A DNA stretch of 64,000 bases from Siphonodentalium dalli (taxonomy: Eukaryota > Mollusca > Scaphopoda > Gadilida > Siphonodentaliidae): the NCBI GenBank assembly GCA_032622095.1, contig CP136064.1, forward strand, positions 190,081,794 through 190,145,793, in the 5' to 3' direction. Position 1 is the first letter of the stretch; each line of letters starts with the position of its first letter. Below the pieces are notes generated by a model, which saw only the letters and a program-made list of their open reading frames with translations, was not told where the DNA came from and did not search any database. Positions 21,782 through 33,340 of this stretch are shown here, piece by piece. The translations under genes and the position numbers were made by a program.

Positions 21782-22021
21782 GCACAGTGCTTTCTTTTTA
21801 TTTGTATGTATGAAGTTTTAATTGCACATGCCGCTGTTATGACTGACTGTCGTGATTTCATATACTGGAAAGTCACCATTTGTGAATCGAAACGTTCCGT
21901 CCTATATGCATAGCTATTAAATCACAACAAAGCAAATTTACCACTTCATCTGACTTCTCATCGAATAATAAATAGCTGTCTAATGTATTCTCCAAACTTT
22001 GACGGACAAATTCTATCAGTT

Positions 22022-22093
22022 GGGGATGTAGCTCAGTGGTAGAGCGTTCGCTTTGCATGTGAAAGGCCCCGGGTTCGATCCCCGGCATCTCCA
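22022..22093 (+). tRNA. tRNA-Ala-TGC: tRNA-Ala (TGC), gene B, unit 15
   Basis: Consensus body; upstream GTATTCTCC marker shared with unit 17. Confidence 0.97.
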
Positions 22094-22388
22094 AGAAATA
22101 CTTTTGCACGAAAGTTAAAATTCGATTATGACGGTTTTGGTGATATTAATGGATGTAAATAATAGAAACAGCTTTCCCCATCGTTTTTCCGCGTGAAATC
22201 ACGAAAACGAAAAAATTACTTTTCTGTATGCTCCGATGATATGCTCCGATGCTCCGTGGTATTGTGTCCTTATATTGCAGTGTAATTTCTATCATTTTAT
22301 ATTGAGATTAACATACTACTTTTTTTCGTGGGAAATCAAAGGATTTATTATTTGTCGACAATAATATGGCCTTGCAATTTTACGGGCC

Positions 22389-22460
22389 GGGGATGTAGCT
22401 CAGTGGTAGAGCGTTCGCTTCGCATGTGAAAGGCCCCGGGTTCAATCCCCGGCATCTCCA
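22389..22460 (+). tRNA. tRNA-Ala-CGC: tRNA-Ala (CGC), gene C, unit 15
   Basis: Consensus body; upstream ACTACTTTTTTT marker shared with units 17 and 18. Confidence 0.97.
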
Positions 22461-23232
22461 AGGAAGGCGAATTTTGTTACAATATCTTGCACTATATTTC
22501 ATCAATGGCGGGTTTTGGTAAATTTTTACACCATTCAATCTCATACAAAATTTATAGCACTCGATCTATTTTATCAGAGGCTGCTTTTTGGTAATGTTTT
22601 GCACTATTCAAATCTCGCACAAAATCCCATGTGTACATTGTCCTGTATTTTTTATAATTTGTTTTATATATCAGTTCGTTTCATCCCATATTTTAGTTGC
22701 GGGAGGTAGCGTCTGTTTCACAGCATCACCCATAGAGACAAGTTGACGTCACAGACATGATGCACCATTCGTTCGCAATATGGACACCCAATAATTTAGT
22801 TGGTTGTTTGATTACGACATGTTCAAGATCGAAAATTGGGATCGTCAAGGTCGGTCTCGGAATATTGTTAAATGGACACAACTCGTTTAAACCTCAAACA
22901 GTACGTATACCTAATATGGAAGTCGGAACAATGCAGGTCGATAAATACACGAAACACCGTTATACTCTAAAAATAGTCTTATCGAAATCACATTAATTTG
23001 ACAGCTGTTTTCAATTATTTTTTCTCACAGATTGAGACAAACGCTCTTTATGCGTACCGTATAAGGAATATATAAACAATGAACGCTCGATCTTTATTGT
23101 CTCGTGCTGATTAATTTTCCGAAAACAATATGACTTGAATAAGTCACGACATGATATGTATACATTTCATGTATTTCTCGACACATTTTGACCCCGAACC
23201 GGGCCTGACGAGGAGGGTATGTTCTTTGGCCT

Positions 23233-23304
23233 GGGGATGTAGCTCAGTGGTAGAGCGTTCGCTTTGCATGTGAAAGGCCCCGGGTTCGATCCCCGGCATC
23301 TCCA
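23233..23304 (+). tRNA. tRNA-Ala-TGC: tRNA-Ala (TGC), gene A, unit 16
   Basis: Consensus body. Confidence 0.97.
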
Positions 23305-23544
23305 GCACAGTGCTTTCTTTTTATTTGTATGTATGAAGTTTTAATTGCACATGCCGCTGTTATGACTGACTGTCGTGATTTCATATACTGGAAAGTCACC
23401 ATTTGTGAATCGAAACGTTCCGTCCTATATGCATAGCTATTAAATCACAACAAAGCAAATTTACCACTTCATCTGACTTCTCATCGAATAATAAATAGCT
23501 GTCTAATGTAGTCTCCAAACTTTGACGGACAAATTCTATCAGTT

Positions 23545-23616
23545 GGGGATGTAGCTCAGTGGTAGAGCGTTCGCTTTGCATGTGAAAGGCCCCGGGTTCG
23601 ATCCCCGGCATCTCCA
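23545..23616 (+). tRNA. tRNA-Ala-TGC: tRNA-Ala (TGC), gene B, unit 16
   Basis: Consensus body. Confidence 0.97.
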
Positions 23617-23911
23617 AGAAATACTTTTGCACGAAAGTTAAAATTCGATTATGACGGTTTTGGTGATATTAATGGATGTAAATAATAGAAACAGCTTTCC
23701 CCATCGTTTTTCCGCGTGAAATCACGAAAACGAAAAAATTACTTTTCTGTATGCTCCGATGATATGCTCCGATGCTCCGTGGTATTGTGTCCTTATATTG
23801 CAGTGTAATTTCTATCATTTTATATTGAGATTAACATACTTCTTTTTTTCGTGGGAAATCAAAGGATTTATTATTTGTCGACAATAATATGGCCTTGCAA
23901 TTTTACGGGCC

Positions 23912-23983
23912 GGGGATGTAGCTCAGTGGTAGAGCGTTCGCTTCGCATGTGAAAGGCCCCGGGTTCAATCCCCGGCATCTCCA
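23912..23983 (+). tRNA. tRNA-Ala-CGC: tRNA-Ala (CGC), gene C, unit 16
   Basis: Consensus body. Confidence 0.97.
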
Positions 23984-24755
23984 AGGAAGGCGAATTTTGT
24001 TACAATATCTTGCACTATATTTCATCAATGGCGGGTTTTGGTAAATTTTTACACCATTCAATCTCATACAAAATTTATAGCACTCGATCTATTTTATCAG
24101 AGGCTGCTTTTTGGTAATGTTTTGCACTATTCAAATCTCGCACAAAATCCCATGTGTACATTGTCCTGTATTTTTTATAATTTGTTTTATATATCAGTTC
24201 GTTTCATCCCATATTTTAGTTGCGGGAGGTAGCGTCTGTTTCACAGCATCACCCATAGAGACAAGTTGACGTCACAGACATGATGCACCATTCGTTCGCA
24301 ATATGGACACCCAATAATTTAGTTGGTTGTTTGATTACGACATGTTCAAGATCGAAAATTGGGATCGTCAAGGTCGGTCTCGGAATATTGTTAAATGGAC
24401 ACAACTCGTTTAAACCTCAAACAGTACGTATACCTAATATGGAAGTCGGAACAATGCAGGTCGATAAATACACGAAACACCGTTATACTCTAAAAATAGT
24501 CTTATCGAAATCACATTAATTTGACAGCTGTTTTCAATTATTTTTTCTCACAGATTGAGACAAACGCTCTTTATGCGTACCGTATAAGGAATATATAAAC
24601 ACTGAACGCTCGATCATTATTGTCTCGTGCTGATTAATTTTCCGAAAACAATATGACTTGAATAAGTCACGACATGATATGTATACATTTCATGTATTTC
24701 TCGACACATTTTGACCCCGAACCGGGCCTGACGAGGAGGGTATGTTCTTTGGCCT

Positions 24756-24827
24756 GGGGATGTAGCTCAGTGGTAGAGCGTTCGCTTTGCATGTGAAAGG
24801 CCCCGGGTTCGATCCCCGGCATCTCCA
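24756..24827 (+). tRNA. tRNA-Ala-TGC: tRNA-Ala (TGC), gene A, unit 17
   Basis: Consensus body. Confidence 0.97.
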
Positions 24828-25067
24828 GCACAGTGCTTTCTTTTTATTTGTATGTATGAAGTTTTAATTGCACATGCCGCTGTTATGACTGACTGTCGTG
24901 ATTTCATATACTGGAAAGTCACCATTTGTGAATCGAAACGTTCCGTCCTATATGCATAGCTATTAAATCACAACAAAGCAAATTTACCACTTCATCTGAC
25001 TTCTCATCGAATAATAAATAGCTGTCTAATGTATTCTCCAAACTTTGACGGACAAATTCTATCAGTT

Positions 25068-25139
25068 GGGGATGTAGCTCAGTGGTAGAGCGTTCGCTTT
25101 GCATGTGAAAGGCCCCGGGTTCGATCCCCGGCATCTCCA
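25068..25139 (+). tRNA. tRNA-Ala-TGC: tRNA-Ala (TGC), gene B, unit 17
   Basis: Consensus body. Confidence 0.97.
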
Positions 25140-25434
25140 AGAAATACTTTTGCACGAAAGTTAAAATTCGATTATGACGGTTTTGGTGATATTAATGGAT
25201 GTAAATAATAGAAACAGCTTTCCCCATCGTTTTTCCGCGTGAAATCACGAAAACGAAAAAATTACTTTTCTGTATGCTCCGATGATATGCTCCGATGCTC
25301 CGTGGTATTGTGTCCTTATATTGCAGTGTAATTTCTATCATTTTATATTGAGATTAACATACTACTTTTTTTCGTGGGAAATCAAAGGATTTATTATTTG
25401 TCGACAATAATATGGCCTTGCAATTTTACGGGCC

Positions 25435-25506
25435 GGGGATGTAGCTCAGTGGTAGAGCGTTCGCTTCGCATGTGAAAGGCCCCGGGTTCAATCCCCGGCA
25501 TCTCCA
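25435..25506 (+). tRNA. tRNA-Ala-CGC: tRNA-Ala (CGC), gene C, unit 17
   Basis: Consensus body. Confidence 0.97.
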
Positions 25507-26278
25507 AGGAAGGCGAATTTTGTTACAATATCTTGCACTATATTTCATCAATGGCGGGTTTTGGTAAATTTTTACACCATTCAATCTCATACAAAATTTA
25601 TAGCACTCGATCTATTTTATCAGAGGCTGCTTTTTGGTAATGTTTTGCACTATTCAAATCTCGCACAAAATCCCATGTGTACATTGTCCTGTATTTTTTA
25701 TAATTTGTTTTATATATCAGTTCGTTTCATCCCATATTTTAGTTGCGGGAGGTAGCGTCTGTTTCACAGCATCACCCATAGAGACAAGTTGACGTCACAG
25801 ACATGATGCACCATTCGTTCGCAATATGGACACCCAATAATTTAGTTGGTTGTTTGATTACGACATGTTCAAGATCGAAAATTGGGATCGTCAAGGTCGG
25901 TCTCGGAATATTGTTAAATGGACACAACTCGTTTAAACCTCAAACAGTACGTATACCTAATATGGAAGTCGGAACAATGCAGGTCGATAAATACACGAAA
26001 CACCGTTATACTCTAAAAATAGTCTTATCGAAATCACATTAATTTGACAGCTGTTTTCAATTATTTTTTCTCACAGATTGAGACAAACGCTCTTTATGCG
26101 TACCGTATAAGGAATATATAAACAATGAACGCTCGATCTTTATTGTCTCGTGCTGATTAATTTTCCGAAAACAATATGACTTGAATAAGTCACGACATGA
26201 TATGTATACATTTCATGTATTTCTCGACACATTTTGACCCCGAACCGGGCCTGACGAGGAGGGTATGTTCTTTGGCCT

Positions 26279-26350
26279 GGGGATGTAGCTCAGTGGTAGA
26301 GCGTTCGCTTTGCATGTGAAAGGCCCCGGGTTCGATCCCCGGCATCTCCA
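26279..26350 (+). tRNA. tRNA-Ala-TGC: tRNA-Ala (TGC), gene A, unit 18
   Basis: Consensus body. Confidence 0.97.
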
Positions 26351-26590
26351 GCACAGTGCTTTCTTTTTATTTGTATGTATGAAGTTTTAATTGCACATGC
26401 CGCTGTTATGACTGACTGTCGTGATTTCATATACTGGAAAGTCACCATTTGTGAATCGAAACGTTCCGTCCTATATGCATAGCTATTAAATCACAACAAA
26501 GCAAATTTACCACTTCATCTGACTTCTCATCGAATAATAAATAGCTGTCTAATGTAGTCTCCAAACTTTGACGGACAAATTCTATCAGTT

Positions 26591-26662
26591 GGGGATGTAG
26601 CTCAGTGGTAGAGCGTTCGCTTTGCATGTGAAAGGCCCCGGGTTCGATCCCCGGCATCTCCA
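26591..26662 (+). tRNA. tRNA-Ala-TGC: tRNA-Ala (TGC), gene B, unit 18
   Basis: Consensus body. Confidence 0.97.
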
Positions 26663-26957
26663 AGAAATACTTTTGCACGAAAGTTAAAATTCGATTATGA
26701 CGGTTTTGGTGATATTAATGGATGTAAATAATAGAAACAGCTTTCCCCATCGTTTTTCCGCGTGAAATCACGAAAACGAAAAAATTACTTTTCTGTATGC
26801 TCCGATGATATGCTCCGATGCTCCGTGGTATTGTGTCCTTATATTGCAGTGTAATTTCTATCATTTTATATTGAGATTAACATACTACTTTTTTTCGTGG
26901 GAAATCAAAGGATTTATTATTTGTCGACAATAATATGGCCTTGCAATTTTACGGGCC

Positions 26958-27029
26958 GGGGATGTAGCTCAGTGGTAGAGCGTTCGCTTCGCATGTGAAA
27001 GGCCCCGGGTTCAATCCCCGGCATCTCCA
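26958..27029 (+). tRNA. tRNA-Ala-CGC: tRNA-Ala (CGC), gene C, unit 18
   Basis: Consensus body. Confidence 0.97.
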
Positions 27030-27801
27030 AGGAAGGCGAATTTTGTTACAATATCTTGCACTATATTTCATCAATGGCGGGTTTTGGTAAATTTTTACAC
27101 CATTCAATCTCATACAAAATTTATAGCACTCGATCTATTTTATCAGAGGCTGCTTTTTGGTAATGTTTTGCACTATTCAAATCTCGCACAAAATCCCATG
27201 TGTACATTGTCCTGTATTTTTTATAATTTGTTTTATATATCAGTTCGTTTCATCCCATATTTTAGTTGCGGGAGGTAGCGTCTGTTTCACAGCATCACCC
27301 ATAGAGACAAGTTGACGTCACAGACATGATGCACCATTCGTTCGCAATATGGACACCCAATAATTTAGTTGGTTGTTTGATTACGACATGTTCAAGATCG
27401 AAAATTGGGATCGTCAAGGTCGGTCTCGGAATATTGTTAAATGGACACAACTCGTTTAAACCTCAAACAGTACGTATACCTAATATGGAAGTCGGAACAA
27501 TGCAGGTCGATAAATACACGAAACACCGTTATACTCTAAAAATAGTCTTATCGAAATCACATTAATTTGACAGCTGTTTTCAATTATTTTTTCTCACAGA
27601 TTGAGACAAACGCTCTTTATGCGTACCGTATAAGGAATATATAAACAATGAACGCTCGATCTTTATTGTCTCGTGCTGATTAATTTTCCGAAAACAATAT
27701 GACTTGAATAAGTCACGACATGATATGTATACATTTCATGTATTTCTCGACACATTTTGACCCCGAACCGGGCCTGACGAGGAGGGTATGTTCTTTGGCC
27801 T

Positions 27802-27873
27802 GGGGATGTAGCTCAGTGGTAGAGCGTTCGCTTTGCATGTGAAAGGCCCCGGGTTCGATCCCCGGCATCTCCA
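27802..27873 (+). tRNA. tRNA-Ala-TGC: tRNA-Ala (TGC), gene A, unit 19
   Basis: Consensus body. Confidence 0.97.
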
Positions 27874-28113
27874 GCACAGTGCTTTCTTTTTATTTGTATG
27901 TATGAAGTTTTAATTGCACATGCCGCTGTTATGACTGACTGTCGTGATTTCATATACTGGAAAGTCACCATTTGTGAATCGAAACGTTCCGTCCTATATG
28001 CATAGCTATTAAATCACAACAAAGCAAATTTACCACTTCATCTGACTTCTCATCGAATAATAAATAGCTGTCTAATGTAGTCTCCAAACTTTGACGGACA
28101 AATTCTATCAGTT

Positions 28114-28185
28114 GGGGATGTAGCTCAGTGGTAGAGCGTTCGCTTTGCATGTGAAAGGCCCCGGGTTCGATCCCCGGCATCTCCA
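28114..28185 (+). tRNA. tRNA-Ala-TGC: tRNA-Ala (TGC), gene B, unit 19
   Basis: Consensus body. Confidence 0.97.
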
Positions 28186-28480
28186 AGAAATACTTTTGCA
28201 CGAAAGTTAAAATTCGATTATGACGGTTTTGGTGATATTAATGGATGTAAATAATAGAAACAGCTTTCCCCATCGTTTTTCCGCGTGAAATCACGAAAAC
28301 GAAAAAATTACTTTTCTGTATGCTCCGATGATATGATCCGATGCTCCGTGGTATTGTGTCCTTATATTGCAGTGTAATTTCTATCATTTTATATTGAGAT
28401 TAACATACTTCTTTTTTTCGTGGGAAATCAAAGGATTTATTATTTGTCGACAATAATATGGCCTTGCAATTTTACGGGCC

Positions 28481-28552
28481 GGGGATGTAGCTCAGTGGTA
28501 GAGCGTTCGCTTCGCATGTGAAAGGCCCCGGGTTCAATCCCCGGCATCTCCA
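28481..28552 (+). tRNA. tRNA-Ala-CGC: tRNA-Ala (CGC), gene C, unit 19
   Basis: Consensus body. Confidence 0.97.
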
Positions 28553-29324
28553 AGGAAGGCGAATTTTGTTACAATATCTTGCACTATATTTCATCAATGG
28601 CGGGTTTTGGTAAATTTTTACACCATTCAATCTCATACAAAATTTATAGCACTCGATCTATTTTATCAGAGGCTGCTTTTTGGTAATGTTTTGCACTATT
28701 CAAATCTCGCACAAAATCCCATGTGTACATTGTCCTGTATTTTTTATAATTTGTTTTATATATCAGTTCGTTTCATCCCATATTTTAGTTGCGGGAGGTA
28801 GCGTCTGTTTCACAGCATCACCCATAGAGACAAGTTGACGTCACAGACATGATGCACCATTCGTTCGCAATATGGACACCCAATAATTTAGTTGGTTGTT
28901 TGATTACGACATGTTCAAGATCGAAAATTGGGATCGTCAAGGACGGTCTCGGAATATTGTTAAATGGACACAACTCGTTTAAACCTCAAACAGTACGTAT
29001 ACCTAATATGGAAGTCGGAACAATGCAGGTCGATAAATACACGAAACACCGTTATACTCTAAAAATAGTCTTATCGAAATCACATTAATTTGACAGCTGT
29101 TTTCAATTATTTTTTCTCACAGATTGAGACAAACGCTCTTTATGCGTACCGTATAAGGAATATATAAACAATGAACGCTCGATCTTTATTGTCTCGTGCT
29201 GATTAATTTTCCGAAAACAATATGACTTGAATAAGTCACGACATGATATGTATACATTTCATGTATTTCTCGACACATTTTGACCCCGAACCGGGCCTGA
29301 CGAGGAGGGTATGTTCTTTGGCCT

Positions 29325-29396
29325 GGGGATGTAGCTCAGTGGTAGAGCGTTCGCTTTGCATGTGAAAGGCCCCGGGTTCGATCCCCGGCATCTCCA
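29325..29396 (+). tRNA. tRNA-Ala-TGC: tRNA-Ala (TGC), gene A, unit 20
   Basis: Consensus body. Confidence 0.97.
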
Positions 29397-29636
29397 GCAC
29401 AGTGCTTTCTTTTTATTTGTATGTATGAAGTTTTAATTGCACATGCCGCTGTTATGACTGACTGTCGTGATTTCATATACTGGAAAGTCACCATTTGTGA
29501 ATCGAAACGTTCCGTCCTATATGCATAGCTATTAAATCACAACAAAGCAAATTTACCACTTCATCTGACTTCTCATCGAATAATAAATAGCTGTCTAATG
29601 TAGTCTCCAAACTTTGACGGACAAATTCTATCAGTT

Positions 29637-29708
29637 GGGGATGTAGCTCAGTGGTAGAGCGTTCGCTTTGCATGTGAAAGGCCCCGGGTTCGATCCCCGG
29701 CATCTCCA
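29637..29708 (+). tRNA. tRNA-Ala-TGC: tRNA-Ala (TGC), gene B, unit 20
   Basis: Consensus body. Confidence 0.97.
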
Positions 29709-30008
29709 AGAAATACTTTTGCACGAAAGTTAAAATTCGATTATGACGGTTTTGGTGATATTCAGTTAATGGATGTAAATAATAGAAACAGCTTTCCCCA
29801 TCGTTTTTCCGCGTGAAATCACGAAAACGAAAAAATTACTTTTCTGTATGCTCCGATGATATGATCCGATGCTCCGTGGTATTGTGTCCTTATATTGCAG
29901 TGTAATTTCTATCATTTTATATTGAGATTAACATACTTCTTTTTTTCGTGGGAAATCAAAGGATTTATTATTTGTCGACAATAATATGGCCTTGCAATTT
30001 TACGGGCC

Positions 30009-30080
30009 GGGGATGTAGCTCAGTGGTAGAGCGTTCGCTTCGCATGTGAAAGGCCCCGGGTTCAATCCCCGGCATCTCCA
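30009..30080 (+). tRNA. tRNA-Ala-CGC: tRNA-Ala (CGC), gene C, unit 20
   Basis: Consensus body; sits 5 bp further from gene B than usual because of the spacer insertion near 29762. Confidence 0.97.
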
Positions 30081-30852
30081 AGGAAGGCGAATTTTGTTAC
30101 AATATCTTGCACTATATTTCATCAATGGCGGGTTTTGGTAAATTTTTACCCCATTCAATCTCATACAAAATTTATAGCACTCGATCTATTTTATCAGAGA
30201 CTGCTTTTTGGTAATGTTTTGCACTATTCAAATCTCGCACAAAATCCCATGTGTACATTGTCCTGTATTTTTTATAATTTGTTTTATATATCAGTTCGTT
30301 TCATCCCATATTTTAGTTGCGGGAGGTAGCGTCTGTTTCACAGCATCACCCATAGAGACAAGTTGACGTCACAGACATGATGCACCATTCGTTCGCAATA
30401 TGGACACCCAATAATTTAGTTGGTTGTTTGATTACGACATGTTCAAGATCGAAAATTGGGATCGTCAAGGTCGGTCTCGGAATATTGTTAAATGGACACA
30501 ATTCGTTTAAACCTCAAACAGTACGTATACCTAATATGGAAGTCGGAACAATGCAGGTCGATAAATACACGAAACACCGTTATACTCTAAAAATAGTCTT
30601 ATCGAAATCACATTAATTTGACAGCTGTTTTCAATTATTTTTTCTCACAGATTGAGATAAACGCTCTTTATGCGTACCGTATAAGGAATATATAAACACT
30701 GAACGCTCGATCTTTATTGTCTCGTGCTGATTAATTTTCCGAAAACAATATGACTTGAATAAGTCACGACATGATATGTATACATTTCATGTATTTCTCG
30801 ACACATTTTGACCCCGAACCGGGCCTGACGAGGAGGGTATGTTCTTTGGCCT

Positions 30853-30924
30853 GGGGATGTAGCTCAGTGGTAGAGCGTTCGCTTTGCACGTGAAAGGCCC
30901 CGGGTTCGATCCCCGGCATCTCCA
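30853..30924 (+). tRNA. tRNA-Ala-TGC: tRNA-Ala (TGC), gene A variant C38, unit 21
   Basis: The anticodon loop is TTTGCAC: position 38 is C instead of T. The 32-38 pair is known to tune tRNA binding to the ribosome, so T32-C38 in place of T32-T38 could change decoding slightly. The body is otherwise consensus. First of 13 copies of this variant. The 3' flank is GTACAGTGC, a one-base change that breaks the usual short palindrome. Confidence 0.94.
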
Positions 30925-31164
30925 GTACAGTGCTTTCTTTTTATTTGTATGTATGAAGTTTTAATTGCACATGCCGCTGTTATGACTGACTGTCGTGATT
31001 TCATATACTGGAAAGTCACCATTTGTGAATCGAAACGTTCCGTCCTATATGCATAGCTATTAAATCACAACAAAGCAAATTTACCACTTCATCTGACTTC
31101 TCATCGAATAATAAATAGCTGTCTAATGTAGTCTCCAAACTTTGACGGACAAATTCTATCAGTT

Positions 31165-31236
31165 GGGGATGTAGCTCAGTGGTAGAGCGTTCGCTTTGCA
31201 TGTGAAAGGCCCCGGGTTCGATCCCCGGCATCTCCA
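31165..31236 (+). tRNA. tRNA-Ala-TGC: tRNA-Ala (TGC), gene B, unit 21
   Basis: Consensus body. Confidence 0.97.
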
Positions 31237-31531
31237 AGAAATACTTTTGCACGAAAGTTAAAATTCGATTATGACGGTTTTGGTGATATTAATAGATGTA
31301 AATAATAGAAACAGCTTTCCCCATCGTTTTTCCGCGTGAAATCACGAAAACGAACAAATTACTTTTCTGTATGCTCCGATGATATGCTCCGATGCTCCGT
31401 GGTATTGTGTCCTTATATTGCAGTGTAATTTCTATCATTTTATATTGAGATTAACATACTTCTTTTTTTCGTGGGAAATCAAAGGATTTATTATTTGTCG
31501 ACAATAATATGGCCTTGCAATTTTACGGGCC

Positions 31532-31606
31532 GGGGATGTAGCTCATCAGTGGTAGAGCGTTCGCTTCGCATGTGAAAGGCCCCGGGTTCAATCCCCGGCA
31601 TCTCCA
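31532..31606 (+). tRNA. tRNA-Ala-CGC: tRNA-Ala (CGC), gene C with TCA duplication in the D arm, unit 21
   Basis: 75 nt long: GCTCAGTGG has become GCTCATCAGTGG by a TCA tandem duplication. The D loop grows from 7 to 10 nt and the A box is disrupted by the three inserted bases. The stems can still form, but D-loop/T-loop docking and A-box spacing are both affected. Could be a failing gene or pseudogene. Only copy. Confidence 0.75.
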
Positions 31607-32308
31607 AGGAAGGCGAATTTTGTTACAATATCTTGCACTATATTTCATCAATGGCGGGTTTTGGTAAATTTTTACCCCATTCAATCTCATACAAAATTTA
31701 TAGCACTCGATCTATTTTATCAGAGGCTGCTTTTTGGTAATGTTTTGCACTATTCAAATCTCGATATTTTAGTTGCGGGAGGTAGCGTCTGTTTCACAGC
31801 ATCACCCATAGAGACAAGTTGACGTCACAGACATGATGCACCATTCGTTCGCAATATGGACACCCAATAATTTAGTTGGTTGTTTGATTACGACATGTTC
31901 AAGATCGAAAATTGGGATCGTCAAGGTCGGTCTCGGAATATTGTTAAATGGACACAACTCGTTTAAACCTCAAACAGTACGTATACCTAATATGGAAGTC
32001 GGAACAATGCAGGTCGATAAATACACGAAACACCGTTTTACTCTAAAAATAGTCTTATCGAAATCACATTAATTTGACAGCTGTTTTCAATTATTTTTTC
32101 TCACAGATTGAGACAAACGCTCTTTATGCGTACCGTATAAGGAATATATAAACAATGAACGCTCGATCTTTATTGTCTCGTGCTGATTAATTTTCCGAAA
32201 ACAATATGACTTGAATAAGTCACGACATGATATGTATACATTTCATGTATTTCTCGACACATTTTGACCCCGAACCGGGCCTGACGAGGAGGGTATGTTC
32301 TTTGGCCT

Positions 32309-32380
32309 GGGGATGTAGCTCAGTGGTAGAGCGTTCGCTTTGCATGTGAAAGGCCCCGGGTTCGATCCCCGGCATCTCCA
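32309..32380 (+). tRNA. tRNA-Ala-TGC: tRNA-Ala (TGC), gene A, unit 22
   Basis: Consensus body (T38). Confidence 0.97.
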
Positions 32381-32620
32381 GCACAGTGCTTTCTTTTTAT
32401 TTGTATGTATGAAGTTTTAATTGCACATGCCGCTGTTATGACTGACTGTCGTGATTTCATATACTGGAAAGTCACCATTTGTGAATCGAAACGTTCCGTC
32501 CTATATGCATAGCTATTAAATCACAACAAAGCAAATTTACCACTTCATCTGACTTCTCATCGAATAATAAATAGCTGTGTAATGTAGTCTCCAAACTTTG
32601 ACGGACAAATTCTATCAGTT

Positions 32621-32692
32621 GGGGATGTAGCTCAGTGGTAGAGCGTTCGCTTTGCATGTGAAAGGCCCCGGGTTCGGTCCCCGGCATCTCCA
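32621..32692 (+). tRNA. tRNA-Ala-TGC: tRNA-Ala (TGC), gene B variant A58G, unit 22
   Basis: The T loop reads TTCGGTC: A58 is changed to G. A58 is nearly invariant; it pairs with T54, is the m1A58 methylation site, and is a key base of the B box (GGTTCGANNCC). The change should reduce both TFIIIC binding and tRNA stability, so this is probably a weak gene or pseudogene. The same change recurs at 36829. Confidence 0.8.
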
Positions 32693-32987
32693 AGAAATAC
32701 TTTTGCACGAAAGTTAAAATTCGATTATGACGGTTTTGGTGATATTAATGGATGTAAATAATAGAAACAGCTTTCCCCATCGTTTTTCCGCGTGAAATCA
32801 CGAAAACGAAAAAATTACTTTTCTGTATGCTCCGATGATATGCTCCGATGCTCCGTGGTATTGTGTCCTTATATTGCAGTGTAATTTCTATCATTTTATA
32901 TTGAGATTAACATACTTCTTTTTTTCGTGGGAAATCAAAGGATTTATTATTTGTCGACAATAATATGGCCTTGCAATTTTACGGGCC

Positions 32988-33059
32988 GGGGATGTAGCTC
33001 AGTGGTAGAGCGTTCGCTTCGCATGTGAAAGGCCCCGGGTTCAATCCCCGGCATCTCCA
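32988..33059 (+). tRNA. tRNA-Ala-CGC: tRNA-Ala (CGC), gene C, unit 22
   Basis: Consensus body. Confidence 0.97.
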
Positions 33060-33329
33060 AGGAAGGCGAATTTTGTTACAATATCTTGCACTATATTTCA
33101 TCAATGGCGGGTTTTGGTAAATTTTTACCCCATTCAATCTCATACAAAATTTATAGCACTCGATCTATTTTATCAGAGGCTGCTTTTTGGTAATGTTTTG
33201 CACTATTCAAATCTCGCACAAAATCCCATGTGTACATTGTCCTGTATTTTTTATAATTTGTTTTATATATCAGTTCGTTTCATCCCATATTTTAGTTGCG
33301 GGAGGTAGCGTCTGTTTCACAGCATCACC

Positions 33330-33340
33330 CATAGACTATG
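33330..33340. other. Inverted repeat CATAG-A-CTATG created by a 10-bp insertion
   Basis: Other units read CCCATAGAGACAAG here; this one reads CCCATAGACTATGATAGAGAC. The added bases copy the preceding CATAG in reverse complement and then repeat ATAGAG, as expected from fold-back templated synthesis. Also found near 34551, 37539, 38760 and 47149. Confidence 0.85.

Larger units (their letters stand above)
388..30852 (+). repeat. Uniform block: units 1-20, three-gene units of 1523 bp (unit 20 is 1528 bp)
   Basis: Gene A starts at 388 and then every 1523 bp up to 29325, with genes B and C at +312 and +679 from each gene A start. Units differ by scattered single-base changes only. The exception is unit 20, which has 5 extra bases (a TTCAG-type insertion) at about 29762-29766 in its B-C spacer. 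No unit in this block carries the 70-bp deletion, the 10-bp insertion or a fused gene. Confidence 0.96.
30853..32308 (+). repeat. Unit 21 (1456 bp): three genes, 70-bp spacer deletion, first mosaic unit
   Basis: First unit with the 70-bp deletion (junction CTCG/ATATTTT near 31764) and the C38 gene A. It also has the spacer markers AATAGATG and GAACAAATT, and a 3-bp duplication inside gene C, so 1523 + 3 - 70 = 1456. Confidence 0.93.
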
